From assembly GCA_036405815.1 (NCBI GenBank), contig DASWWX010000043.1, positions 4,367 to 68,366 on the forward strand: DNA of 64,000 nucleotides. The letters are read 5' to 3'. This stretch comes from Solimonas sp036405815. Its GTDB lineage: Bacteria; Pseudomonadota; Gammaproteobacteria; Nevskiales; Nevskiaceae. The translations under genes were made by a program, and so were the position numbers. Below, piece after piece: positions 25,246-33,770 of the stretch (position 1 is its first letter; every line of letters starts with the position of its first letter). The notes beneath the pieces were generated by a model. That model was given only the letters and a program-made list of their open reading frames with translations, did not search any database and was not told where the DNA came from.

Positions 25246-26317
25246 GACGACGCACCTTGACCTCGGTGCGGTTCTCGGGGAGCTGGATCCAGGTGCCGTC
25301 GCGGCCAACGGTGTACGGCCCGGAGTAGACGTCCGATACGCCGTCGACAAACATTTTTTCCAGGCGCCGCACCGGCAGCGCCGGCACGATGTGGTAGTAC
25401 AGCAGGTGCTTGGCGCCCACCGTCTGCGCGATCTCTGCCGCCTGCACCGGCGTCACGTGATAGTCGTGGATGTCCTTGGAAATCTTCTCCATGCCACGAG
25501 CACCGACCGCATGGGCGCCGTTGGAGATGATGTCGACCAGGTGGATCGCCAGCGCCTCGTGCACCAGCAGATCGGTGTTCTGGGCAAAGGCCATCAGGTT
25601 GTCGGATTTCACCGTGTCGCCCGAGATCACGACACTGCGGCCGCGATAGTCGAAGCGATAGCCGACCGCCGGCGCCACCGGCGCATGATCGACCACGAAG
25701 GCCGTGACCTTGAGTCCGTCGGCGTCGATGACGACGACCCCTTCGCCCGGTGCCGGCAACGCAAACGGCATGGCGGCAACCCCCGCGCCCGATGGCGGCA
25801 GCGTGGCGGCGCCGTGATGCGCGACGCGATAGCCGAAATCGTGCCGGTACGCGAGGTTGAACCCGTCCACGACCGACTCGACGCCGGCCGGGCCATGCAC
25901 CGGCAGCGGCGTCGATCGCGTGCCGCCCGCCCAGCGCTGCAACGCCAGCTCGCCCAGCCCGTCGATGTGATCGGAGTGGAAGTGCGTCAGTAACAGATCC
26001 TCGACCTGACCGACCGGGATGCCGAAGCGGGCGAGATTGCGCACGCTGCCGCTGCCCACATCGACGATGACGATGCGCTTGCCGGCGATGACGGCGACGC
26101 AGGGCCCGGCACGCGTCGGATCCGGCATCGGCGATCCCGAACCGCACAGCACCACGTTGAGACCGTCGGCGTACTGCTGGAATGCCCCGCCACCGAGATT
26201 CGCCTCGACCTGGCGCTGCATGAAGCGGATCAGCAGCCGGTCGCCGAACAGCGCCGCCAGCGCGACCACGACCGCCACCACCGACACCGTACCGACCACC
26301 ACCTTGCGCATGCTCAT
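25238..26317 (-). CDS. MBL-fold metallo-hydrolase, membrane-anchored
   Basis: A 359-residue protein with an N-terminal hydrophobic anchor (about residues 5-25), then a metallo-beta-lactamase domain. 'DVGSGSVRNL' precedes the metal motif THFHSDHIDGLGE, further ligands lie in 'VISGDTVKSDNL', and a late 'LLYYHIVPALP' supplies the final His. The pattern resembles arylsulfatase/RNase Z-like phosphodiesterases of the MBL superfamily. It probably acts in the periplasm. It appears to be the first gene of a six-gene minus-strand run with the GSTs. Confidence 0.87.
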   Translation of the reverse strand: MSMRKVVVGTVSVVAVVVALAALFGDRLLIRFMQRQVEANLGGGAFQQYADGLNVVLCGSGSPMPDPTRAGPCVAVIAGKRIVIVDVGSGSVRNLARFGIPVGQVEDLLLTHFHSDHIDGLGELALQRWAGGTRSTPLPVHGPAGVESVVDGFNLAYRHDFGYRVAHHGAATLPPSGAGVAAMPFALPAPGEGVVVIDADGLKVTAFVVDHAPVAPAVGYRFDYRGRSVVISGDTVKSDNLMAFAQNTDLLVHEALAIHLVDIISNGAHAVGARGMEKISKDIHDYHVTPVQAAEIAQTVGAKHLLYYHIVPALPVRRLEKMFVDGVSDVYSGPYTVGRDGTWIQLPENRTEVKVRRRG

Positions 26318-26383
26318 CGATTTCTCCTCGGGACCGCGCTTCTCGATTGTGCCCTCGACTTCAGGGGTTGCAGCAGGATCACG

Positions 26384-26605
26384 TCACTCGCGGGGCGGTT
26401 GCGGCGCCAGCGCCTCGCGAGTCAGCAACTCGAACCATCGCTGGCGGCACTGGGCCACGGTCACGCCGATCGCCGGCGCCACGGCCAGCAGCAGACAGGC
26501 CAGCGCCGTGCGCAAACCGTCGGCGCGCCGCGATCCGTCCCGGATCGGGGTGCTGCCTGCTGAAGCTTCCATGGTCGGCATCGTCATGCCTGCGGCATTC
26601 GACAT
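26384..26605 (-). CDS. Possible small membrane protein (73 aa)
   Basis: A short frame with one hydrophobic stretch (TALACLLLAVAPAIGVTVAQ) near the middle. It is divergent from the TetR gene, and its 5' side faces the TetR operator, so it could be a target. No clear ribosome-binding site precedes either ATG and no family is recognised. It may be a chance ORF. Confidence 0.33.
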   Translation of the reverse strand: MSNAAGMTMPTMEASAGSTPIRDGSRRADGLRTALACLLLAVAPAIGVTVAQCRQRWFELLTREALAPQPPRE

Positions 26606-26624
26606 CGCTGCTGCATCCGGATAT

Positions 26625-26643
26625 TGTTTACAGTATGTACATA
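26625..26643 (+). promoter_or_regulatory. Putative TetR operator (copy 1)
   Basis: TGTTTACAGTATGTACATA contains the palindrome core TACA-GTA-TGTA, 27 bases before the TetR start codon. The same sequence with two or three changes occurs in reverse orientation at 33731-33747. AT-rich palindromes at this position are typical autoregulatory sites of TetR proteins. Confidence 0.65.
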
Positions 26644-26669
26644 AGTTGCGTTATTGCCAAGGCCCCCTC

Positions 26670-27392
26670 ATGCCTGCCGTGATCCGCCCCCGGCAAAAGC
26701 CGGCCGGCCGTCGCGCCTATATGGCGCGCAATGACCGTCGCGAGGCGCTGCTCGAGGTCGCGGCCGGCGTGGTCGAGCGCGCCGGCTGGCCCGCCCTGAC
26801 GATGATGGCGGTGGCCGAGGCCGCCAACGTCAGTCGCCAGCTGGTCTATCAGCACTTCGACTCGGTCGATACGCTGATGGCGGACACGATGTCGCACCTT
26901 TTCAGCAGCCGCTACGCCCGCATCCGCGCCGGCGTCGAGCGCGGCCCCGCCGATCTCAGCGAACTGGTTCACATCGTCGAACAGCAGACTTTTCACGACT
27001 CACCGGAGCGTGTGCGGGCGCTGTGGCAGATCCTCACCGTCACCGAGGCCGAGAGTCCGGAAACCCGTCGCATGGGGCGTCGCCTGCGCCACCTGCTGAT
27101 CAAGCTGTGGGCGCCGTTCGTGCAGCAGCGCCTCGGTCTCGACGCCGCGCAGGCGCGAGCCCTGTCGTGGATGCTCAACATGGCGTTCTGGGGCGCGCAC
27201 CAGTTGGTCGAGGACGGCGAGTTGAGCCGGCGCGCCGCCAGCGACCTGTTCATCATCCTGCTGCAGCGGCTGGAGACCTCCGCCCCCCGCGCCGCTGCTC
27301 GGCCTGCCCGAGTTGCCGATCGACCGGCCGCTCGACCTCGGACGACGACGCGACGGCCGTCCGGCGCGCCGGATGGAACCACGCCGCGCTGA
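26670..27392 (+). CDS. TetR/AcrR-family regulator
   Basis: A 240-residue protein from ATG 26670. The DNA-binding domain is at residues about 22-75: 'RREALLEVAAGVVERAGWPALTMMAVAEAANVSRQLVYQHFDSVDTL' in outline, with V-S-R-Q-L-V-Y-Q-H-F as the recognition helix. The C-terminal 25-30 residues are a low-complexity Arg/Pro/Thr tail. The palindrome at 26625-26643 lies in its promoter and recurs between the operons at 33190-33771. The regulator is therefore likely to control itself and those two operons. Confidence 0.88.
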   Translation: MPAVIRPRQKPAGRRAYMARNDRREALLEVAAGVVERAGWPALTMMAVAEAANVSRQLVYQHFDSVDTLMADTMSHLFSSRYARIRAGVERGPADLSELVHIVEQQTFHDSPERVRALWQILTVTEAESPETRRMGRRLRHLLIKLWAPFVQQRLGLDAAQARALSWMLNMAFWGAHQLVEDGELSRRAASDLFIILLQRLETSAPRAAARPARVADRPAARPRTTTRRPSGAPDGTTPR

Positions 27393-27480
27393 GAACCCAG
27401 GTCGTCGCGGCGTGATGCGGCATACTGACCCCATAAATTAGAGACGCGCACCTACGTTCGCGCACGCCATCGGGAGCAAC

Positions 27481-29289
27481 ATGAACAAGACGTTCCGCAC
27501 CTCGCCAGCGACCCTCATCCGCCGCTGCGTGCTCGCGCTGCTCCTGGCGAGTCTGCCCACGCTCGGTTCGGCGGAAACGGCGGGTTCTGAAATGCCGACC
27601 GCGGCAGCGACCGCGCCGCGCCCCAACATCGTGCTGGTGATCGCCGACGATATGGGCTTCACCGACGTCGGCGCCTACGGCAGCGAGATCCGCACGCCGC
27701 ATCTCGACGAGATGGCCGCGCGCGGCGCGCAGTTCACCAACTTCCATACCGCGCCGCTGTGCTCGCCGACGCGTGCGATGCTGATGACCGGCACCGACAA
27801 TCACATCGCCGGCATCGGCAACCTGCCGGAAGTCACGCCGATCCGGCACCAGGGCAAGCCGGGTTATCTGGGCCGTCTCGACGACCGCGTCGTCACCGTC
27901 GCCACGCTGCTCAACGACGCCGGCTACCGCACCTACATGACCGGCAAGTGGCATCTGGGCAAGGACCAGAAGTCGCTGCCGCATGCGCGCGGCTTCGAAC
28001 GCTCGTTCGCGCTGGAGGCCTCGGGCGCGGACAACTGGGAGCAGCGCTCCTACCTGCCCATCTACGACACCGCGCCGTGGTTCGAGGACGGCAAGCCCGC
28101 CACGTTGCCGGAAGACTTCTATTCCTCGGAATTTCTCGTCGACAAGCTGATCGAGTATGTCGATAGCGGCCGCGACGACGCGCGCCCGTTCTTTGCCTAC
28201 CTCGCCTTCCAGGCCGCGCACATCCCGGTGCAGGCACCGCGCGAGTACGTGGAGCGCTACAACGGCGTCTACGACGGCGGCTGGAACGCGATGCGCGCCC
28301 AGCGCCGCGAACGCGCGATCGAACTGGGCCTGGTGCCGCCGGAATCCGGCGTGCGCCCCGTGCCCGCCGGCCTGCGCGACTGGGACACGCTGCCCGAAGG
28401 CGATCGCAAGCGGCTGGCCAAGAACATGCAGGTCAACGCCGGCATGATCGAGGCGATGGACCATCACTTCGGCCGACTCGTCGCGCATCTCAAGGCCACC
28501 GGCCAGTACGACAACACCGTGTTCCTGTTCCTGTCGGACAATGGCCCCGAGTACAACGACCCGCTCGACACGCCGGGCATGAAGCAGTGGCTGGATCGCG
28601 TCGGCTACTCGCGTGAACTGGAGAACCTCGGCGAGAAAGGCACCTATGCCTACATCGGTCCCGAGTTCGCCAGCGCCGCCGCCTCACCGCACGACAACTT
28701 CAAGTTCTACACCTCCGAGGGCGGCCTGCGCGTGCCGCTGATCGTCGCCGGTCCGGTGATTGCGCAGCACGCCAAGGTGCCGGCGCTGTCGTTCGTCTCG
28801 GACCTCGCGCCGACGCTGCTGGACATCGCGGGCGTGGCGCCGAAGATTCCCGAAGGCATGCACCCGATGACCGGCCGCTCGTTGCTGCCGGCGATCCACG
28901 CGCCCGGCACGCCGGTCTGGCAGGACGACGAGGCGGTCGGCATCGAGACCGCCGGCAACGCCGCGCTGTTCATGGGCCATCACAAGCTGGTGCGTAATCT
29001 GCCGCCGTTCGGCGATCGCCAGTGGCGACTCTTCGACCTCTCGACCGATCCCGGCGAGACCCAGGATCTGGCAGCAGCGATGCCGGAGCGGTTCGAACAG
29101 ATGCGCCGCGAGTACGACGCCTGGGCGCAGCGCGTCGGTGTGCTGGAAGTGCCGCCGCGCTATACCGCGGTGCGCCAGCTCACGATCAACTATCTCTACA
29201 CCCGCACGCTGCGCTACGGCTGGATCGTATTGCTGTCGATCGTGGCCCTGTGGTGGCTGATCCGACGCCGGCGCCGCGCAGCCATCTGA
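27481..29289 (+). CDS. Sulfatase (type I, Cys-type), exported
   Basis: A 602-residue arylsulfatase-like enzyme. It has an N-terminal signal peptide (about 1-31, ending GSA). 'RPNIVLVIADDMGFTDVG' supplies the calcium-binding Asp pair. The modification motif C-S-P-T-R begins at C94, to be converted to formylglycine by FGE or an anaerobic equivalent. 'YMTGKWHLGK' and 'FLFLSDNGPEYNDPLD' supply further active-site residues. A hydrophobic helix near the C-terminus (YGWIVLLSIVALWWL) followed by basic residues suggests a membrane anchor. It hydrolyses an alkyl or aryl sulfate in the periplasm. It stands alone, 88 bases after the TetR gene. Confidence 0.93.
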   Translation: MNKTFRTSPATLIRRCVLALLLASLPTLGSAETAGSEMPTAAATAPRPNIVLVIADDMGFTDVGAYGSEIRTPHLDEMAARGAQFTNFHTAPLCSPTRAMLMTGTDNHIAGIGNLPEVTPIRHQGKPGYLGRLDDRVVTVATLLNDAGYRTYMTGKWHLGKDQKSLPHARGFERSFALEASGADNWEQRSYLPIYDTAPWFEDGKPATLPEDFYSSEFLVDKLIEYVDSGRDDARPFFAYLAFQAAHIPVQAPREYVERYNGVYDGGWNAMRAQRRERAIELGLVPPESGVRPVPAGLRDWDTLPEGDRKRLAKNMQVNAGMIEAMDHHFGRLVAHLKATGQYDNTVFLFLSDNGPEYNDPLDTPGMKQWLDRVGYSRELENLGEKGTYAYIGPEFASAAASPHDNFKFYTSEGGLRVPLIVAGPVIAQHAKVPALSFVSDLAPTLLDIAGVAPKIPEGMHPMTGRSLLPAIHAPGTPVWQDDEAVGIETAGNAALFMGHHKLVRNLPPFGDRQWRLFDLSTDPGETQDLAAAMPERFEQMRREYDAWAQRVGVLEVPPRYTAVRQLTINYLYTRTLRYGWIVLLSIVALWWLIRRRRRAAI

Positions 29290-29440
29290 ACCCGCCCGGC
29301 TGCAGCGCGCCCCGCAGCGCGCCCGCGTCGGAGACTTCGGACCACGGGCGGATCGGCCCGCGCGCGTCTCGACGGGTGCTCAGCGCCGCCGGCCTGCAAA
29401 TCCGCTCAACGCGCGTCAGGCGCGCGCGACACGCCCTGAA

Positions 29441-29480
29441 CGCAGGGGCGCTTCGCGTAAAGGCGCGCCCCGCCCCTGCG
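29441..29480. terminator. Long GC stem between convergent genes
   Basis: CGCAGGGGCG (29441-29450) pairs perfectly with CGCCCCTGCG (29471-29480) over a 20-base loop that itself holds complementary GC blocks. It lies in the 204-base gap between the convergent sulfatase and the 29494-30132 gene, and may end transcription from both sides. There is no T-tract. Confidence 0.45.
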
Positions 29481-29493
29481 CCCGAGCGTCGGT

Positions 29494-30132
29494 TCAGTCG
29501 CCGGCCCCCGCTTTCATCGGATCGCGCGGCAGGTCCGCCTCGGACACGGGCCCCTGGAAGCTCTGCAGATTGGTGAAGAAGTACACGGTCGGCGGACTGG
29601 GCAGCGACACCGCCCAATCCTGCGTGAGATCGACGTGGCACGGACGCCAGTCGTCGGGCAGCGGCAGCACCGAGCCGTCCGCCGAACGCGTCTGCTGCAC
29701 GTAATACTGGCCATCCGGCAGGCGCACGAACGGCACGCGCTCGCCGGCGGCGTATCCGATGACGTGGTGCTTGTCGATGCTGAGCTTGGTCGGCGCCTGC
29801 CCCGGCGCCAGGCCGCGAAACTTGATGGGTCGCGCCACGCGCACGAAGCGGCGACCGCCCATCTCGCATTGCTCCAGCGGTCCGTCCTCGGTCGCACCGG
29901 GCGAACGAAGGAAGTACGCAAAGCTCATCGCCGAACGGCCGATGCCGGACTTGATGAACGGCGCTTCCGGCTTGAACGCGCGATAGTCGTCCATTGTCAG
30001 CGGCTCCTGACAGAGCCACACGTCGGCGGTGCGCGGATTGAGAATCTCCATGTGCAGTTCCAGCGGCGAAACTGTGACGTTCTGCTCGGGGATCGACGCC
30101 GGAATCGCAGAATGGCGGACAAAGGCGGTCAT
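29494..30132 (-). CDS. Conserved-looking protein of unknown function
   Basis: A 212-residue protein from ATG 30132. I do not recognise a family. Visible features are 'TADVWLCQEPLTMDDYRAFKPEAPFIKSGIGRS', 'FRGLAPGQAPTKLSIDKHHVIGY', 'FVRLPDGQYYVQQT' and a C-terminal 'TVYFFTNLQSFQGPV' (each only partly quoted here). There is no signal peptide or membrane helix. It is the last gene of the five-gene operon from 33666, 31 bases after the dehalogenase-like gene, so a role in the same pathway is likely. Confidence 0.68.
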   Translation of the reverse strand: MTAFVRHSAIPASIPEQNVTVSPLELHMEILNPRTADVWLCQEPLTMDDYRAFKPEAPFIKSGIGRSAMSFAYFLRSPGATEDGPLEQCEMGGRRFVRVARPIKFRGLAPGQAPTKLSIDKHHVIGYAAGERVPFVRLPDGQYYVQQTRSADGSVLPLPDDWRPCHVDLTQDWAVSLPSPPTVYFFTNLQSFQGPVSEADLPRDPMKAGAGD

Positions 30133-30163
30133 GTTCGGAGGTCCTGTGAAATCGCGGCGCGCC

Positions 30164-31072
30164 TCAGCGCGTCGCCTCGATGAAACGCAAGGTGTGCTCG
30201 ACCAGTTCGGCCGGCACGTCTTCCTGGATGAAATGGTTGGCGTGGTCGAAGCGGTGATGCGGTTGCCCCTGCGTCCCCGGCACACGCCGCTGGAACTCGC
30301 GGTCCACGCCGCGGGACACCGGATCGAGCTTGCCCCACAGCGTCAGGAACGGCTTGTCGAAACGCTCCAGGCCTTCCCAGACCTTCTTGTTCAGCGGCAC
30401 ACCCGGGTTGTCCGGCTGCACCGCGATCAGCAGCGGGAACGCGATGATGCCCGCCATGTAGTCGTCGCTCGGAAACGGCGCGGCGTAACCCTCCAGCACA
30501 GCGGCCGAGGGTTTGACGTGCATGCCCTGCGGCAGGAATTGCCGCACCGGCAGCGTCGTCGCGTTGCGCATGAGATTGACCCACATCTTCATGAACTCGC
30601 TCTCGCCCTGGCCTTCCGGCACGCCAGTGTTCGACGCGACCACGCGATCGAAGCGCTCCGGCTGCTCGGCCACCATCGCCAGGCCGATCGTGCCACCCCA
30701 GTCCTGGCAGAACAGCGTGATGTGCCGCAGGTCCATGGCGCGCAGCCACGCATTCATCCACTGGAAATGCCGCGCCAGCGTGTAGTCGGACTTCTTCGAG
30801 GGCTTGTCCGAACGGCCGTTGCCGACCAGGTCCACCGCGATCACGCGGTGTCCGGCCGCCACCAACGGCGGAATCATCTTGCGGTAGAGGTAGGACCAGC
30901 TCGGATTGCCGTGCATCAACAGGATCGGCGCCACATCGCGCGGACCTTCGTCGATGTGATGGATGCGGATCGGCGTGCCGTCGGCGGCGTCCTGCACCTC
31001 GCAGTAGTGCGGCGCGTAGGGCCAGTCCTCAAGCTGGGCGAAACAGGCATCCGGCGTGCGCAGGATCTCCAT
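30164..31072 (-). CDS. Haloalkane dehalogenase-like alpha/beta hydrolase
   Basis: A 302-residue protein of haloalkane dehalogenase subfamily I character. 'LLMHGNPSWSYLYRKMIPPL' gives the oxyanion and halide-contact region (N56, W59). The nucleophile elbow is C-Q-D124-W125-G-G, with Trp next to the nucleophilic Asp as halide ligands require, and W164 could be the second halide-stabilising Trp. 'LWGKLDPVSRG' can supply the Asp, and 'FDHANHFIQED' the catalytic His. Substrates may be halogenated alkanes or other esters or epoxides, since related folds differ. It lies 4 bases after the DUF2855 gene in the TetR-linked operon. Confidence 0.82.
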   Translation of the reverse strand: MEILRTPDACFAQLEDWPYAPHYCEVQDAADGTPIRIHHIDEGPRDVAPILLMHGNPSWSYLYRKMIPPLVAAGHRVIAVDLVGNGRSDKPSKKSDYTLARHFQWMNAWLRAMDLRHITLFCQDWGGTIGLAMVAEQPERFDRVVASNTGVPEGQGESEFMKMWVNLMRNATTLPVRQFLPQGMHVKPSAAVLEGYAAPFPSDDYMAGIIAFPLLIAVQPDNPGVPLNKKVWEGLERFDKPFLTLWGKLDPVSRGVDREFQRRVPGTQGQPHHRFDHANHFIQEDVPAELVEHTLRFIEATR

Positions 31073-31076
31073 CGTC

Positions 31077-32174
31077 TCAGCCCTGCATCGACAGCATCAG
31101 TCCGCGGCTCGGCGGCACCTGATTGTTGATGACCGCCAGGTACTGCTGCTCGACCGCAGCCGGACCGCGCACATGCGCCACCTCCAGCTTGCCGGCCACC
31201 GACTGCGCGATCTTGGCGCTGGCCGTGAACGCGCGCAGCAGCACTGCGCCCGGGCCCCAATCCTTCTCGCGACGCGCGACGTGCGAGGGCGCGAAGAACA
31301 GCGTCGGACGCGCGCCCGGCACGGCACCCTTGTGGCGGTCAGCCTCCCAGTGCGTGGCACCGACCACCGCGCTTTCCTTGATGTTGTCGCCGAAGTGCTC
31401 GTGCACGGCGCGGATCACCTCGCCGGAACCGGCCATGTCGATGAACGCTGTGGAGCGGGCCGGATCGAGCTTGGCGATGTCGCCATAGGCGACCACCTGA
31501 TCGCAGACGTCGAGGCCCGTGACGAACGCGACATTGGACGGCGACGTCAGGCCAATTACGCGCTGCGTGATCTTGGGATCGTGATGCAGCAGATGCGCGA
31601 GACCGAAGCCGGTCTTCGATGAGGCGGAGCCCACCAACACCTGCTCGGCGCCAAAGAAGTCATGCGCGATCAGATAGTCGTAGAGGATGTACGAGGTCGC
31701 GAACAGCGGGAACAGCAGGCAGCGCTCGTCCTCCATCTGCTTGAGGAACGGCGGGTCGTTTGCCGTGCGGTGATAGTCGTTGTACAGGCCCGGCAGTGCT
31801 TTGCGATGCGGCTTGAAGTCCTTGAACTGGCTGGGCTGGATCTTGCCGGGGTTCAGCACTACGTGCGTCGCCATCGGGAAGAAACCCCACAGCCGTTCGC
31901 CGACCTTGATCTCCGTGCAGCGCGACTCGACCACATCGGCGAAGCCCCACACCGGCACCTTGCCCCAGCCTTCGCTCTCCGGCCCTTCGGTCGGATAGAA
32001 CTTCCAGTACCCGATCAGATCGCCGGTCAAGGCGTACGAGACGTTGTTCGCGGTCAGACCGAACTTGTCGATCGCCACGCGAATCTCGCCGTCGTTCAAC
32101 GCCGGCGCCTCCAACTCGACCCGCTTGGTGCTGCGCAGGTTGTCGCGCCGCACCCAGAGTTCCTGAACCTTCAT
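31077..32174 (-). CDS. DUF2855-family protein (MDR-like)
   Basis: A 365-residue protein. The start 'KVQELWVRRDNLRSTKRVEL' with 'VAIDKFGLTANNVSYALTGDLIGYWKFYP' is the DUF2855 signature, and resembles the GroES-like part of medium-chain reductases. 'QVLVGSASSKTGFGLAHLL' takes the place of a nucleotide-binding glycine motif. The zinc ligands of alcohol dehydrogenases are not obvious. Family activity is unknown; a reductase is plausible. It is third in the operon 33666-29494, with 20 bases to the MDR gene upstream. Confidence 0.85.
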   Translation of the reverse strand: MKVQELWVRRDNLRSTKRVELEAPALNDGEIRVAIDKFGLTANNVSYALTGDLIGYWKFYPTEGPESEGWGKVPVWGFADVVESRCTEIKVGERLWGFFPMATHVVLNPGKIQPSQFKDFKPHRKALPGLYNDYHRTANDPPFLKQMEDERCLLFPLFATSYILYDYLIAHDFFGAEQVLVGSASSKTGFGLAHLLHHDPKITQRVIGLTSPSNVAFVTGLDVCDQVVAYGDIAKLDPARSTAFIDMAGSGEVIRAVHEHFGDNIKESAVVGATHWEADRHKGAVPGARPTLFFAPSHVARREKDWGPGAVLLRAFTASAKIAQSVAGKLEVAHVRGPAAVEQQYLAVINNQVPPSRGLMLSMQG

Positions 32175-32194
32175 GCCTTATCGTCTCCTCAAAC

Positions 32195-33193
32195 TCAAAC
32201 CTTGATCATCAGCTTGCCGCGATTGCCGCCGGCAAACAGCAGCGGCAACGCGGACGGGAACTGGTCGATCCCGTCCAGGATGTGTTCACGTGTCTTTAGC
32301 TTGCCCTGCATCATCCACGCGCCGAGCTGCATGCCGGCCTCGGGAATGCGCGACAGGTAATCGAGCATCGTGAAGCCCTGCATGCGGCCGCTCTGCGCCA
32401 CCAGCTGCAGGTAATTGGCCGGGCCGCTGGCGTCTTTCAGTGAGCCGTACTGCGACACGCCACCGCAGACCACGATGCGGGCATGGCGACGAATGCGCGC
32501 CAGCACCGCATCCAGCGTCTTACCGCCGACGTTGTCGAAGTAGACATCGACGCCTTCCGGCACCACGCGATCCAGCGCCGCGCCCACGTCTTCGGCCTTG
32601 TAGTCGATCGCTTCATCGCAGCCGACTTCATCGCGAAGGTACTGGCACTTGTCGGCACCGCCGGCAATCCCGATGACCTTGGCCTTGCGGATCTTCGCCA
32701 CCTGACAGACCACCGAGCCCACCGCGCCAGCGGCGGCCGACACCACCACGGTCTCGCCCTCCTGGGGCTGGCCGATCTCGGTCAGGCCGAAATAACCGGT
32801 GAAGCCCGGCATGCCGAGGCCGCCGAGATACTTGGGCAGCGGCACGATCTTGGGATCGAGGCGGCGCAGGCCCTTGGCGGCGATCGTCACCTCGCTCTGC
32901 ACGCCGAGCAGGCCGAACAGCACGTCGCCGATCGCATGACGCTCACTGCGGCTCTCAACCACCTCGCCGATCGCAAACGCTTTCATCACCTCACCGACCT
33001 TGACCGGTTCGGCATAGCTGCGCACCGGCTGGATCCAGCCCGACATCGCGGGATCGACCGAGATGTAACGCACGGCCAGGCGCACCTCGCCGTCCTCGGG
33101 CGCACGGCCGGGCTCCTGCGTGCGCTCCCAGGTCTGGGCATCCGGCAGCCCGGCGGGGATACGTGCCAATCGGTAGCGGATGACCGCGCTCAT
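32195..33193 (-). CDS. NADP-dependent medium-chain oxidoreductase (CurA/leukotriene B4 dehydrogenase-like)
   Basis: A 332-residue zinc-free MDR enzyme starting at 33193, with ATGA overlap to the DUF1330 gene. 'RYISVDPAMSGWIQP' and 'GMPGFTGYFGLTEIGQPQEGETVVV' (outline) match the curcumin/prostaglandin reductase subgroup. 'SAAAGAVGSVVCQVAK' is the A-x-x-G-x-x-G NADPH loop. 'DNVGGKTLDAVL' and 'CGGVSQYG' follow as usual. It probably reduces alpha,beta-unsaturated ketones or aldehydes. It is second in the TetR-linked operon. Confidence 0.92.
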   Translation of the reverse strand: MSAVIRYRLARIPAGLPDAQTWERTQEPGRAPEDGEVRLAVRYISVDPAMSGWIQPVRSYAEPVKVGEVMKAFAIGEVVESRSERHAIGDVLFGLLGVQSEVTIAAKGLRRLDPKIVPLPKYLGGLGMPGFTGYFGLTEIGQPQEGETVVVSAAAGAVGSVVCQVAKIRKAKVIGIAGGADKCQYLRDEVGCDEAIDYKAEDVGAALDRVVPEGVDVYFDNVGGKTLDAVLARIRRHARIVVCGGVSQYGSLKDASGPANYLQLVAQSGRMQGFTMLDYLSRIPEAGMQLGAWMMQGKLKTREHILDGIDQFPSALPLLFAGGNRGKLMIKV

Positions 33194-33666
33194 GCGTGAG
33201 CCCCGGTGACGCCCCGCAGCATCTCGAACAGGCCCACCTGCTGCGGCGCGAAGTCCGGCTGCAGCACGGTCTCGATATTGAGCTGACCGGCGAGGCCCGC
33301 CGTGCGGTGCACCGCGATCTCGCGCCACTCGCGCGACATCGACATCTCCACCATCGCGCGCCGGTTGGGATAGCGCGCGATCGCGATCTCGTCCCACAAC
33401 TCGTCGGCCTTGCCGAGCACCAGCGAACTGACGTCGGCGGCGAATACGCCCATGCCACCGAACTTCGGCAACAGGTCCGCCACCGCACGGCCGTAGAGGT
33501 GATACGCCTCGCGGCCGCTCAGCGTCGTCTCACGGCCATCCTCGTAGACGGCGCGTGCCTTGAACTTGAGCAGGTTGACCATGAACACCGGGCCCTCGGG
33601 CCCGGCGGCCATCAGATGGCGGATCTGTGCGGGGTCGCTGGGAAACATCTCGTTGACGATCTGCAT
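33190..33666 (-). CDS. DUF1330-like protein
   Basis: A 158-residue protein; ATG 33666 follows GAGGAGG. 'VFMVNLLKFKARAVY', 'LSGREAYHLYGRAV' and 'DEIAIARYPNRRAMVEM' mark a DUF1330-like dimeric alpha-beta barrel. The C-terminal half of the 20861-21757 protein has the same motifs. Function is unknown. As first gene of the five-gene operon it lies directly behind the TACA-N3-TGTA operator. Confidence 0.78.
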   Translation of the reverse strand: MQIVNEMFPSDPAQIRHLMAAGPEGPVFMVNLLKFKARAVYEDGRETTLSGREAYHLYGRAVADLLPKFGGMGVFAADVSSLVLGKADELWDEIAIARYPNRRAMVEMSMSREWREIAVHRTAGLAGQLNIETVLQPDFAPQQVGLFEMLRGVTGAHA

Positions 33667-33730
33667 GCGCGCCTCCTCTGGCGAGCGGTCGTTCTTCGGA
33701 TGCGCCGGACATTGACACACGGTCATCAAA

Positions 33731-33747
33731 TATACAAGCTGTAAACA
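33731..33747. promoter_or_regulatory. Putative TetR operator (copy 2) between divergent operons
   Basis: Read on the minus strand, the site is TGTTTACAGCTTGTATA, with core TACA-GCT-TGTA. It matches the TetR-gene site at 26625-26643 in 14 of 17 positions. It sits between the divergent genes starting at 33666 (minus) and 33771 (plus), so one bound dimer could control both operons. TTGACA at 33712-33717 may be a -35 element for the plus-strand gene, but no well-spaced -10 was found. Confidence 0.65.
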
Positions 33748-33770
33748 TTACAACTTGAGGGACGCGAAGG

